DNA of 64,000 nt from Thuidium tamariscinum. Taxonomy: Eukaryota; Streptophyta; Bryopsida; Hypnales; Thuidiaceae. Below, piece by piece: positions 47,301-59,778 of the stretch. How positions within the stretch are numbered: the first letter of the stretch is position 1; the number at the start of each line of letters is the position of its first letter. Made by a program: the position numbers and the translations under genes. Under the pieces are notes generated by a model. That model did not search any database. It saw only the letters and a list, made by a program, of their open reading frames with translations, and was not told the DNA's origin. The stretch is taken from NCBI GenBank assembly GCA_947034885.2, contig OX344751.2, positions 40,515,082-40,579,081 on the forward strand. Direction: 5' to 3'.

Positions 47301-49749
47301 AGGAAGTAGAAGATTTCTAATACATAGAGCATCATAACATGTACTCCCTCTATTCTTCTAAAACCCTTGAATTAGGTACAATTCTTATCTAACTAAAAGA
47401 CTCTGTTGGCAAGCTATTAGTAAGGAGCATTCTTCTCTTAGCAAGCTTAGCCTTGTCTATATGAGGCACTTTGTACATGTTTCTTCCTCAAACAATTGTG
47501 CTAACAATGGATTCACTAACCACTTTAGTACTATTCAGATTTGTTCATGAAATAGGCCAAATTTTTGGGTTGCAACATTTAAGTTGGAAGTAGATATTTT
47601 TAGAGTCCCATTGTTGCCATGGATATTTAAATCATTGTCAATGACAAACTAGAAAAATTTACAAACAATGCATAAATATGATACCTTCCACATGGATTTT
47701 GGGTGTATGAACAATAGCACCCAAGATAGTTTTTTTGCATAAATTCAAGAGATGGGTTATTAGTTTTCAAATGCAATATCACTTCCACAAAAACTAAAAG
47801 TGCAATTAATCCTTCATAGGAAAGGTTTTTGGAGGTTGTTTAAAGAATAAAAGGAGCAACAAATAATACATAGTCTAGCTTACTATTTTTTGGGCTATTG
47901 AACACATAGTAAGGTATATATTCATTAGAAATGTTCTCAAGAATTTGTAACATCTAACATCTATCATTTGTCTTTGAGGACCTAGAACGGGGTGTAACTA
48001 TGTAACATATATGAGATTTTAACATTTATCAAATATAATTAAGGATCATTTGCAATGATAATTGTTTGTTCATATGGTGAACTAGATCCAATGACACATG
48101 ACATTCCAATGTAATTTAATTTAATTTAATCATAATTTGCACCTTTGACAAAAGTTTGATAAGCTACAAAATATTCATGTATTCTATGTATATGGTTATG
48201 TATTTGAAAATAAATGGGATAAATGCTATAATGAGATCCAAGCAAAAGATGGAAATTCTTTTAATGTCAATCAAATGGCATTTGTCTTGTCAAATTTTAA
48301 TTTACAATTGTTAGTAATAATTGGCAAGACATAGCTTAGACTTTTGGCACTAATTTATCATGCAAGCAATTTGAGATTTGAATATAAAATTGTAGTCACA
48401 ATGCATGATCCTAAAGCATTTTTACAACCATCTATTGAAAGATATAGATATTGTTCAAGGATTTTAACTTTGCCTTCGATTAATGTTTATGAGCTTCAAT
48501 TCTCTTGAAATACCATGCTTTTAAACTCACTAGCATTGAAGATTGACATTGTTGACAAAAATTTGGTTGCAGAGCCATCCACGTTATCCAAGCTTTTTGC
48601 TAGTCTAATCTAAGGGTCTTTAGGAACCAAATCTATGAAAATGCAATGAACATACAAGACAACAAAAGATACTAATAGGGTCATTTCAAAAACACTTGGA
48701 TATTGTGTTGCATTTCCCTATTTGTAGAAATTGATATCATCAATATTTATGTTAAATTTTCATACTATTTTGAAAATTTTGGATTGTAAATTTGGTCTTT
48801 GATTTTCAACATTTTAGGCATGTATCTCCTTTAGAGTCTATTCTCTATTTGTATGTATAAATAAATAAAATCCACTTTTCATCTTGCCTCTTTTCAAAGA
48901 TGTCTTTGGTAGTTCCAATTCCAAATTTTCTCCTCATTGTGCATAGAACTATGCTTTAGTATAGCAATGACAAAAGAGCTATAATTTCTTCAATAAAAAT
49001 GTGTTTCTAATTGATTTTTAAAAGAAGTAGGGCTACTACTTATAAAGAAAAAATTGTAGAAATTGTTGTAAACTTTTTAAAGAAGGCATGTAACACAAAA
49101 AATTGAATTTGCAATTAGTCATAAATAACTAGTCATACTAGAATGTAGACTTCTACAAGAGACTAAAGCATTTGGAATGCTAATTTTTCAAACCTTCTAT
49201 AGCAAAAGGTGACAAGGGTTGAGATGAGTCTATAAAAGTTATAGGTTGTAATTAAAAAAAATGAACTTAGAAATACTAAAGTATCATGGTACTATTTGAC
49301 AATAATTCTATTTATGAACAATTTCCTAAAAATATAGTGGAATAATACTCTTTTTGTGCAACCTTAATAAAATTTCATAGCAATACCAGTAGAACTCCAA
49401 AAACCATGCACATAAATCTAATTGGCTTTCTAGTGTGTGATACAAAGTAGTATGGAGATACAAGTGTTTCTTGCAATAGCCCAACAACAATAGAAAACTA
49501 ATAGATATTTCAACTTCGATTGTGAACATTCAAAATTAAATTGCTTCTAAGAGTCACTTGATTGTAATTAGAAAACATCACAAAATTAAAGAAGTACTAC
49601 TAAATTTGTCACAAGTTTAACAATTCAAGGCTAACAAATAAAGCAACTATGGTTGGTAAAGAAAGAATTTACTTCAAGTATAGAAATTTGATACTATTCA
49701 TTCTAGTTTCAAAATTTGGAAAGTTCAAACTTTGGCACATCTCACTAAT
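47301..49749. other. A+T-rich intergenic DNA, no gene seen
   Basis: There are no credible exons. A short TTTAA-type microsatellite lies at about 48113-48130. One transposon end motif (AAGTGTTTCTTGCAA) lies near 49462. Confidence 0.6.
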
Positions 49750-50050
49750 CATTAGAAGAAATTTGAGGGCATTAGGAGACTGCGGGTTCCTGGATTGCGG
49801 GAACGCAGTTTTCTGCCCTGTGAACCCGAATCCTACGTGGTCGGGACACTGCCACGTAATATTTTATTTTATTTTTTCAAAATTTTTTTTTTGGACTTGT
49901 TTTCATATTTCAGGACCCAAAAAAAAATTTTTTTTTTTTTTTTTTTTTTTTTTCCCATAAAAGTCGGCCTGACGAGGATCTGCGGCATTGGGAGCCGTTT
50001 CGGGAACAGACCCGAAACGGTCTCCTAATGCCCTCAGATTTCATCTAATG
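49750..50050. mobile_element. CATTA-end MITE, copy 2, with long homopolymer
   Basis: The ends CATTAGAAGAAATTTGAGGG and inverted CATTAGATGAAATCTGAGGG extend as an imperfect terminal repeat of over 30 bp, bounding 301 bp. The interior is G+C-rich near both ends (GCGGGTTCCTGGATTGCGGG; GTTTCGGGAACAGACCCGAA). The centre holds A7 followed by about 26 T. It is the least decayed of the three copies by C/G content, so probably the youngest. Confidence 0.85.
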
Positions 50051-50553
50051 CTCTATCGCCTTGTATTTGAAAGACCATTGAACAACAATAGCAAAGACTC
50101 TTATACACACCCCTTGCTCAAATTTTTTTGATACAATTCATGATTCAAGATCATTTCCTTGTCTACATACATCAATGACTTTAATTCTCCAATATTATTT
50201 TTATGCCAAAATATTGAGATGTCTTCATTGATTCTAAGATATGTTGATAAAAAATGGATTTTTTTCAAAGTCAAGCATTGTCTCTAAGATCTATATTCTC
50301 CAAATTCTTGATGAAAGATGTTGGAAAAATACTCTATTCAAGTTGTTTTGCATGTTTCTAATAAGTTTGTTGAATACCTCTCACCATTATCTTTGTACAA
50401 ATTGATAAAAATAACTCACAAGACAATGGGCATAATTCCTCAAATGATAGTTCATCAAAGAACAATGAATCATCCAAGACTCTATTAATTTGTAGCAAGT
50501 TGAATTCATTTCACAACCATTGTGATTGTTTGGAAGACTTGAATTTGAAATAT
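50051..50553. other. A+T-rich intergenic DNA, no gene seen
   Basis: Nothing recognisable lies between two mobile elements. Confidence 0.6.
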
Positions 50554-50556
50554 GAT

Positions 50557-51673
50557 CACTACAAGAGAAAGGGGTGTTTTAACCCCTAAAGGACTGCAAC
50601 TATGTTTCCACTAAAACTACTCCAAAACTGTCATTTCTAGGACAACTACCAAATTTCACAAAAAGAAACATTTTTTGACATATATAACTATATGATCTTT
50701 TAGTGCACTAGTTTGGGAAGATGTAGAAAAAATTTCAGAAATTTTTGCTATGTAGATAGCAAGATACTACAGTGTTTGAAGTTACTAAAATCATTTTCTT
50801 ACCACTGCGAAAATCTGGGCAGCTGCACTTCAGAAAGCTTCATTTGTATGAAAAAATGTCCAAAATGGTTGCAACTCTTTAGATTCATTCTCCAATTAAA
50901 GTTGGCTACATGCTTGAAAATTTTCATATCATTTGGAATTGTACAACATGTAAAAAAAATAGTAAGTAGAAAGAAGTAGAGAATGATTCAAAATACAAAA
51001 ATGGTAAAAAGTTATTTATTGAATTGAAAAATGCCAATCCCAATGGTTCAAATGTTGTAATAAACAATCTACACCCAATGTTTTTATTTTTTCTCAAAAA
51101 TATTGAAAATTGAGTAAAATAAAGGACTTCAAAGTTTATTCTAGAGAAGAGGATCCATAACTACCCGCAAACTAAAATTCTTCATAACTTTTGACTCATT
51201 AGTTCAAATGGAATGATTGAAATCTTTCCACGTATATATAAATCTACAAAACCAATTTCAAATTTTTGATTCCAAAAAAAGCGATTTTTTTTATTTGCCC
51301 CAACTGCCAAAGTTGAAAAATAAACAACATATCGTATGATAACTTTTCAACCATGAAGCTAAAAGTCACAAAAATTGTTGAGCTTTAAAGATATTCTTCG
51401 TCCACACCTTCTATTAAAGTTTGGTCCCAAAATATGAAAATCTCTAGTTACACGTACCTGCCCAAAATCGCTATGTTGCTAAAAAAGGCATATTGGTCCT
51501 TTAGGAATTAAGTATAGTTTTAAAGATAAGATTTTAAGTAAAAAATACATGTCTTTTTAATAAAATTTTACTAGTAAGACATGTATTTCGTACTTAAAAT
51601 CTTCTAAAAAGGTCATTATTTAAAATCTTATGTCTAGGACTATACTTAAAACACTCCGCTTTCTCTTATAGTG
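50557..51673. mobile_element. CACTA-type MITE, copy 1 (interrupted)
   Basis: The left end is CACTACAAGAGAAAGGGGTG; the inverted right end starts CACTATAAGAGAAAGCGGAG. GAT is duplicated on both sides (50554-50556, 51674-51676), the 3-bp target duplication expected of CACTA transposons. Removing the nested TTAA element at 50583-51507 and one TTAA leaves about 188 bp, close to the 203-bp copy at 53585-53787, with which it shares ACTATACTTAAAACA near the right end. There is no coding capacity. Confidence 0.88.
50583..51507. mobile_element. TTAA-flanked MITE, copy 2, nested in CACTA MITE
   Basis: This 925-bp element is flanked by TTAA (50579-50582 and 51508-51511). The left end starts CCCCTAAAGGAC; the right end, inverted, is TTCCTAAAGGACC, with the first two bases changed. 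Its internal sequence matches the element at 502-1425 in reverse orientation. It inserted about 22 bp inside the left end of a CACTA MITE, so it arrived later. Confidence 0.85.
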
Positions 51674-53581
51674 GATGGAAAATATTTTCAATCCTGTCAT
51701 CATCAACATTCAAGAACACACTAGCAACTTAATGCAATATTATGTGCAATATGCAATTCTACAACAACCTCCAAAGCTACATTCCCAAATGCAAAAGGGA
51801 CCTCAAATTCTAATGACTTCAATTGATATGATTTATTTTGAAAGATAATCTTACTTGACTTTCACTAGAAATTAGAATGACAAATATTACTAGTGGAAAG
51901 ATTTTGATGATCAACAATTCATATTTCAAATAGATTAGACTACAAGCCTCCTTCAAAAAAATTCACTTAGAAATGAATTAGTTTGGTATGTTTGTAGTTT
52001 TACTTAATATTGCAAGCGAATCAAAGTTAATAGAAGTTGGCAAAAATTCAATGTCTAACTGTAGACTATGACTTGTAATTAACATTTAAATTGGTGGATC
52101 AAACTAGGCAAATTAGAACTAGGCTTAATCATGATGGTACAAATACACTAACATTGAAATTTTTACTCTTCCTCTTTCATCTAACACTTGAGGCAAACAA
52201 ATTAATTAAGAAGAAATTGTCCTCAAGAGCATATTCTTCTTTATAATTAACAGTGGAAGGTTGTAATGATGACATTGAATTCAATTTAAATTATTTTTTT
52301 GATTCTACATTCTACAAACATTGATAGAAGAATATACAACAAGAAAAGTCATGAATCTAAAATTCAAAATCTTTAATGTCAAGAGCATGAGGAATTATCA
52401 ATTATTGTTGGATCTAAACTAGTCAAAAGAGACATCATGAAAATTGAGATCTTTTTCAAATATTTAGTACCATGAATATTCCAATAATGTTAGATAATTT
52501 TAAAAAACTCTATAAATACAAAATAATTGTTGAAAAAATAAAAACAAAAACAAAAAATGGCCATAGCTACTACAAAAATCTACAAGGTCCTAATATATAT
52601 ATAGTCAAAAATTCAAGATCATGCAAAATTCAAACAAAACTTGTTTGTATAGGATCAACTCAAGTGAAAATTTGAAAATAGAAGTATTAGACTAAAGTTG
52701 GATACAAATAAAAGATTACAAATGCTTTTTGAAAACATCATTAAGAACTCCAATAGTTGTCATCTAGCAACAAACCAAATCAATTGCATACAATTAGCAA
52801 ATAAATGGCCAAACTCAATAGAATAGTCACCTCATAAGCATCAATTGATCAAAATTCACAACCGTGCCTATACTTTAGCATGCAATTACTTGTAAAGAAA
52901 CTAAAGTTTAGCTACAATCAAAAATAAAACCAAGGCAAAACTACAAATTTGAAAGAAGCAATTTAAATCAATACACATGTAGTGTGTGGGAAAAGAAAAT
53001 ATTTTTTACTTCTCAAGTGATTTAGGAAGTCATCCAAGGTTGCAACATCCTTCAATTCCAAGGTTGATTCCATTTTTTCATATAGGCTTAAGATGTTGTT
53101 TGATTTAAGAAAATTGAGAATGGCAAAGTGTTCTATTATTCTTGGTATTGTTTATAGAAAACATCAAGTGTAGTTGAATAAAACTTTGAAAAATACAAAT
53201 CAAAATTGACAATCCAAAACTCATCACAAAATGATATTTTAAAAAATACATGAGGGAAGCAAACCATTTCCAACCAATTAAAGAGTTTCACATAGTTGCA
53301 AGGCGTTTTTTTCTGTGGTGTAAATTTTTCCATGTGCATTGATAGGATGTGGAAGGTTTCTATAATTTTCACAATTTTTTAATTGCAAAAGACAATTACC
53401 ATGAATTTTTGAGAGACAAATTGCGTTCATTCCACTTTGGTCACATAGGTCTTTCTATTTCCAACTAGGATTTAGTTGCAATACCAAAGTACTTGTAGCC
53501 AATCATAATGCTCCACAACTATGCTAGGACCTATGCCATAATTGATCACTACTCATCTTTATTGCATGGAAAAAGAGCATC
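51674..53581. other. A+T-rich intergenic DNA, no gene seen
   Basis: No supported exon, RNA gene or repeat boundary. Confidence 0.6.
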
Positions 53582-53584
53582 CTA

Positions 53585-53787
53585 CTACTAAAAGTGAAAG
53601 AGTGTTTTATGTATAGTTCTATAAGTATAGTCCTATAAGTAATGATTTGAAAGGGGTAATTTTAGTAAATTTTGTTGAAAATACATGTATATTTATTAAA
53701 ATTTGACTAAAAACACCTTATTTAGGTCATTATTTGTAAGACTATACCTTTAGGACTATACTTAAAACATCCCTTTTTCTTGTAGTG
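53585..53787. mobile_element. CACTA-type MITE, copy 2
   Basis: The right end, inverted, is CACTACAAGAAAAAGGGATG. The left end is decayed (CTACTAAAAGTGAAAGAGTG). Both continue into GTTTTA and GTATAG. CTA flanks both sides (53582-53584, 53788-53790), consistent with a 3-bp target duplication. At 203 bp it approximates the uninterrupted form of the element at 50557-51673. Confidence 0.75.
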
Positions 53788-53790
53788 CTA

Positions 53791-55749
53791 TATTATGAGA
53801 ATGGAGTAGTGATTAGGAATGGATTTCTTCCCATATATGATTTTTTTTAACATAAATGAAAATTTTAATTGAAAATTTGTACTCTTTTGTTCTTTACATT
53901 CATCCACTATTTAAAAATACAAAGTTAATTCATATCTTCATTGATCAAATTATACAATGACAATGATAGCATTAGCATCAACATAATAATACAATTCCTA
54001 AAGTAATTGACTTTCAGCAAAACTAAACTATATAAACTCAAGTCACACATCTTCTTTCCAACTTAAGTTTACAATGTTTTGAAAGGTCAAAAACAAACTT
54101 GATGAGACAAAACTTGATGAGTGCTTTGATAGGCATAGTTCAAAGATTCATTATATTGTAAAATGTGTAAGGATATGAATTCCAAGAATCATAATCTTAT
54201 AATTAGGGATTATTTTCACTCCAAATATTTTATGAAGACATAGTTTAATAATTTATTAATTTCTATTTAAGAAATTTGGATGTTTAGAAGTAGGTGGGTG
54301 AGGATGGGACCACTTTTGAAATTGAGGTGTTATAGTCAAAATGTAAAGATGTCTTTTATAAGTCAAATTTTAAGCATAGGGGGATCATTCTCAATTTTTA
54401 GAAAACTATGTAGTTTAGAGATGGGGTCCATTTAATTCAAAGGGTTAAATTTTATATAATATGTAGGGCTACTATAGGGTGGTTGAAATGCAACATACTC
54501 TATTATCTATAATTTAGGCTATGTAAAAACATCATTTAGTAGGAATTTCTTTTTAATACATTTATTTAGCCTTTATAAATAGGGTCTGTACAAATTTTTT
54601 GTAGTACAATGAATATAGATGTGGACAAATTTTCTTTAAGTGAATGATAAAACCTACACAATCTAGTAATCTAGTGATTTTTTTCTTGAGATTTGTTGTA
54701 GTTGTCAAATAATTCTAGTTTGTAGAAACCAATCCTTCCATAAGTGCTCCAACAATGTGGTAGCATATAAAAATGTGACAAACATGTTATTTGTCATGTG
54801 AATTGTATAACAATACTAGTAGTGCATATATCAAAAAAATAAGTGTACATGTAAGACATTAGTTTTATGGTGTGAATTGTATATGGGTATGAAAAAATTA
54901 GACATTTAACTTTTGTCTATAAGATAGCCCAACTACAAAAACTACATGAATGAAAATATAAAAAAAGTATAGGATATTAAAAATAAGCCCATGGTATCTT
55001 TATATATAAAACTACAATCATCTTAAATACTATAATGAAGTTAAATAGACCTACATCAAATACTCTCTTAATTGAGGTGTATACTTTAAAATACAAGGAG
55101 TGATCTTTCCAGAATTTTAAGCTCTAAAATTCATTGATGAATATTGTAAGCCCTCATTAAAAACCAAATTGACTATGGTTGTGTTTATTGGGTTGTTTGA
55201 GTTCAATTGAGTATAGCTATGTATGGATTTGTTTATATGGCTTGTGCTTTTTTGAATCCTTTGTGCTAAGCAAGTTATCTACATACTCAATAATTATCAT
55301 ATAGTTTGAAGTTGTTGAGTATATATGAAAAAATACAACGTTCATAGAATGCATGCCAAAAAACATATACAAAGGCAAAGTTTAGAATTTGACATCTCCT
55401 TTACTAAAGCAATGTCGAAAATCTAAATTATATAGTTATAGTGTTCAATGTGACTTACAAGAATATTTTCTTTTAAGAAAATAAAATTTTTACAATTTGA
55501 TGACGAAGATTGAATCTCTACTTTTATTCTTGATATATTTGAAGCTTTGATAGATTCTATTGTTAGGCCTTTCCTTGTAATTTTCAGGTTCTCCCTTTAG
55601 TCCTCTACTCAAGTGGTGGTCTATGCACTTACAATAGCTAGTACTTCTTTTTCTTTTTTTGCCTCTTTCCTTCTTTTGCTAAAAGCAATTTGATTTGTAG
55701 TGAAAATGGAGATTTACTCTTTATGGCAATTCACTACTTCAAGAAGAAA
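53791..55749. other. A+T-rich intergenic DNA, no gene seen
   Basis: No supported gene or bounded repeat. Confidence 0.6.
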
Positions 55750-56022
55750 CATTAGATGAAATTTTAGGCCATTAGAAGATTGTGGGTTCCTAGATTGCAA
55801 GAACACAGTTTTTGCCACATTAATAGGAATCCTACGTGGTCAAGAGAGTGCCTCGTCATAAATAAAAAAATTTGAAATTTTTTTTGGGGGGCTTTTTTTC
55901 ATATTTCAAGATCCAATTTTTTTTTTGAATAAATGCTGGCCTGACAACGGCCAACAGTTATAGGAACAGTTTCGGGAACCACCCCAAAACGGCTCTTAAG
56001 AGGCCTCAAATCCCCTCTAATG
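55750..56022. mobile_element. CATTA-end MITE, copy 3
   Basis: A 273-bp element with the left end CATTAGATGAAATTTTAGGC and the inverted right end CATTAGAGGGGATTTGAGGC. It has the same internal order as the copies at 25458 and 49750: GGGTTCCTAGATTGCAAGAA, ATCCTACGTGGTC, a homopolymer-rich centre, TGCTGGCCTGACAA and TTTCGGGAAC. It is diverged by about a tenth or more from copy 2 by eye. Confidence 0.82.
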
Positions 56023-58140
56023 CTACAATTAGTTTAAGTATTGGATAATTATTGTTGTAAATTTTTAATTTTCTTGTCTTGTGAAAACTTAGTCAAAGGA
56101 TTAATTTTAGCTATACTTATCGTATCAATGACTTTGAAATTGGATTGTAGATTAGAAATTCTCATATTTTGTTGCTATAGGAAACATTGAATTGGTTGAC
56201 ATTCTTATATGAAACAATGGTTGTATTGAGTGGGCCAAAAAAACACTTCAACCTTGACTCCAACATTTATCCAATATTAAATTGATGGATAAAGCTAGTG
56301 TATTTGTGTTTGTTAGATAGATTTTGATAATTTCTATTGTAATATAGACTATTTTTTTATAATTACCTATATTGAGCATTCAACTCTGTATCATGTTGTG
56401 ACTTTTATCCCTCTATTTAAAGTTAATAAATAAATCATATACAAAAGGTTTACTTTGTCCATGGTTACTCTGAGTTTTTTAAAAATATGAAGAAATTCCC
56501 ATTAATATGTGCTTGCCTCAAATTGCTACGTTACCAAAAATGATAATTGGGCTTATAGAATATAGAAATATTATTGTTGAATCTACTAAAATTAGAAAAA
56601 GGTTTAAGAATTTAGCATTGTTTTAAAAAATTTCTAAACAAATATTGTAAGTTTTTCTTGAACATTAATGAAATTAACAATAACAATTATTGCGTTAAAT
56701 TACATTCTAACTCACAAAATTGATGACATATTAATACAAAAGTCTCATATCTCAAATACCATATTTAAATATTCAATTACTCCATAACTTACTTTTATAT
56801 ATATATATATGACCATAAGCCTAAAAATTTGATAAATTATAAGAAGCTTAATAAAACCATATGTGAATTAGTTACATAACAAATTTTTATAATTTTTGTG
56901 GTCACACATTGGTGTTGATTGGTGTATCTCTCACCTACCTACCTACCTACCTATCTATATATCTAATTCATTCTTTTCAAGGTCATCATTCATTTAGTGC
57001 TTCTAAGAATGCTTAGGAAAAAAAACATTGGATCATATAGACAATTCTTTATAGAATTGTAAACTATAATCATGAGAAAAAGTTTTAAAAACAAACTTGA
57101 TGTAAATATTTTTTATTTTATTTTTTACATTAGAATTTAAGTATCTTAAGTAAATTTATCAATTTTATAGCTTTATTATATATCCTATCATATCAAATTC
57201 CAAATATAAAAAAATAATTTTTGTTAACTCATTTAAAGCAATTTGACAAAATTTTGTAATTTTTTTATAATCAACTATATGAATATTTATACTCATCATT
57301 TTCAACATCCTATCTTCTAATATAAATCTAATAATAAGTTAAGAAATATTGCATTATTAACCATTGCTTGCAAGGGGTCTTTGAGGCTCATGCAAAAATG
57401 GGCTATTGGAAAGAATATTGAAAAGAAAATACTATAGTATATAATTGAATGAGTGCCAAGTGTTCCTTCTTCACAATATCTTCTTTGATGACATGATTCT
57501 ACTATATTTCTACTAATTGACCTCTATTATATTTTCAACATGTAGAAAATGCAAAGTATTCTCCTTTTGATTTTTTCATTAGCATCTAGACGAAATGTTG
57601 AATTCTTGAACCAATTTGAGTAGGTCGATCATTTGCAAACTTTTTTTTGTTCAATTTAGTTAACAAATTTCTTAGCAACACATTAAGTAGTTCCACTAAT
57701 TATGGTGATGTAAAATATTGTCACAACAAATTATAATTTTCACTATGTAATCTATTGAAATGGTTCTAAAATCCTTTGTATTCTTGGGGAGTAAAAAGGA
57801 ATCTCTTACCTTACTAAAGAGTTGAATGCACATCTTCATCCATCCAAGTAGGCTTCTCTCAAGGGTGAGTCTTAGTCAAGGCTTTTTTTTTGGCTTTCTA
57901 GTGCTAGATTACAGCAGAAAAATAATTAGGCTAAAAAAATGTCAAAAAACTTGGATGAAATTGGTAGACAACATTGAAATTAAAAAAGTTATTAGATGAA
58001 ATTGCTTGATTGTGGATGAAAACCATACTATACATCTAATAAGTGGATGAATGTTGCAATTTGGTTGCAATTTGGAGCACCACTATATCGCCACTATGGC
58101 ACTTCTTCAAAAATGAAAAAAAAGAAAAAAGAAGCGACAA
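56023..58140. other. A+T-rich intergenic DNA, no gene seen
   Basis: There is no supported gene. A (ACCT)5 microsatellite followed by ATCT units lies at 56933-56956, and a short TA run at about 56796-56810. Confidence 0.6.
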
Positions 58141-58177
58141 TCTCAACCTGAAGACCCAAGCAATGGAACAGACAGCG

Positions 58178-58193
58178 AGGGTTTAGGGTTTAA
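58178..58193 (+). promoter_or_regulatory. Telo-box-like motif upstream of the PPR gene
   Basis: AGGGTTTAGGGTTTAA lies where A+T-rich DNA gives way to a mixed-composition island. Telo-boxes of this form are common near transcription starts of plant genes for translation and organelle functions. Its position about 1.6 kb before the PPR start codon suits a promoter followed by a leader intron; this is inference. Confidence 0.5.
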
Positions 58194-59778
58194 CGCTCGG
58201 TCAATCCCTGCACTGTGAGTTGCGCAGAGTTTGCGATTGATTGTGTGAGGGAAAATGTTGAGGCTGCCGATGGTGGCTTGAAGGAATGGATGCGTATGAG
58301 AAAATCCGTCGGAGGCTAAGATTTGGTCGAGAATAGTGGACGTTCAGGATGATGACGAATGAATTGAGAGCTAGAGTCGGGTGGGGCGTGGGGACCAAAC
58401 TGTAGAACTCCGATCTGCCCGCCATGTTTCTGCGAGAACTTCTCTTTCACTCTGTCTTCGTTGCTTGATCTGTCTATTTGTGAACTTACAGCGCCAGGTA
58501 ACTGTTTCATTCCTTGAAGCTTGGGTTCGTCGTTTTTCTTTCCGTTCCGTGCATGGGGTATTCTTATATCATGAAAGCCGAATTTCTTGTCTCCTCTTGT
58601 TGCTTGTCACTAACACAATGCGCGGCACATTTTGGTCAAATGGGCTCCAACGAATCCTAGTTTTACAATCGTTTGCTTTCCAAGTTTCTGCAATTTTGGT
58701 TTTAAGATTTCGCCCGTGCATTATGAATTTGACATTGAAAACTCATTTCGTGAAGAGACGATATTGGTGGGGATGATATGCAGACTCCGGTAAGCTCAAT
58801 TCATGGGGTTCTACCACAGAGCTGGGACACTGCTACCTAATCTCTGGCAAACACTAGGTGAGTGGCATCGTTGGAGCAGTTTTAATCACTTCGAGATGGA
58901 TCGCTGTGTGTACGGCCCTAGCTTCTTCTTTTAGGGATAATGGTTTCCGGTGAATGGTTTGCCTCTGCTGGGCTTGATGGATGTAATTGAGACGATTAAT
59001 GCGGGACGAAGCACGGAAGAGCTGCGTCCTCGTATACAGCAACTTCAAAACCTCAGCGTTGTAAGCGTCTCAGGGATTCCAAAACTCTCTGTTTAGGGTT
59101 TATTGAATTTTATTTTGTGATTTTTTGTTTCGTATCGGTAAAGATGCTTGTACTGAGCGGCTTCAAAACCTAAGCGTTGTAAGTTTGATCCAGAGATCTT
59201 GAGTGTTCTGTTTCTAGTTTGATAAAAATACAAATCGCGGTTTTGTGATTCGTGTCCGTAAAGATGCATTATTGTCTCGAACCTTGTGACCAGTTTACAG
59301 AGCCACATAGCTTCTGTTTCTTGCTTCTTGGTCTGTCCCTCTTATCACAAGGATTCAAACATGGAAATTCATTTACTGATGGCAGTACTTTTCCTCCTCT
59401 CTACCGCGTGCAAAGTAATCCTTGTGAAAATTGAAGCACTTGGCCCCGAAAATACACTTGAGATAACTCATTTTTAGAATCTTTCAATAAAGGCATGTTT
59501 CCTGTATTGCATCTGCAATTTGATGTAAAATTGATGAATCTTTAAAATTTCTTTTGATTGATTGAAGTTGTAATTCTTCGAGGTATTTGGGCAATCTTAT
59601 GCTCTGTGCTTTGAAATGCAGAACTCGCTGAAGGCTCTTGTGTAAAATGGTACGACTTCACGGGCAGTGGCGGAGAAAGCAAGAACCCTAACCTTGAGCT
59701 TCCGTCTGAGTTCCATCTTCTGCTCTACCTGTTCTGTGCCTTGTCGGGGCATCCACAATTAACGTGCACAAATTCACA
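58194..59778 (+). promoter_or_regulatory. Probable 5' leader of the PPR gene, with intron and uORF
   Basis: Mixed composition and scattered phrases (for example CAAAACCT-AGCGTTGTAAG at 59047 and 59165, a local duplication) suggest transcribed non-coding sequence. A plausible donor GCCAG/GTAACT lies at 58497, and an acceptor AATGCAG at 59621 would remove a leader intron of about 1.1 kb. Downstream, a 14-codon upstream frame starts at ATG 59647 and stops at 59691, before the main ATG at 59779. Confidence 0.45.

Noticed and set aside
49649..50028. Plus-strand frames with runs of phenylalanine
   Set aside because: The runs come from the poly-T tract in the centre of a MITE; no coding function.
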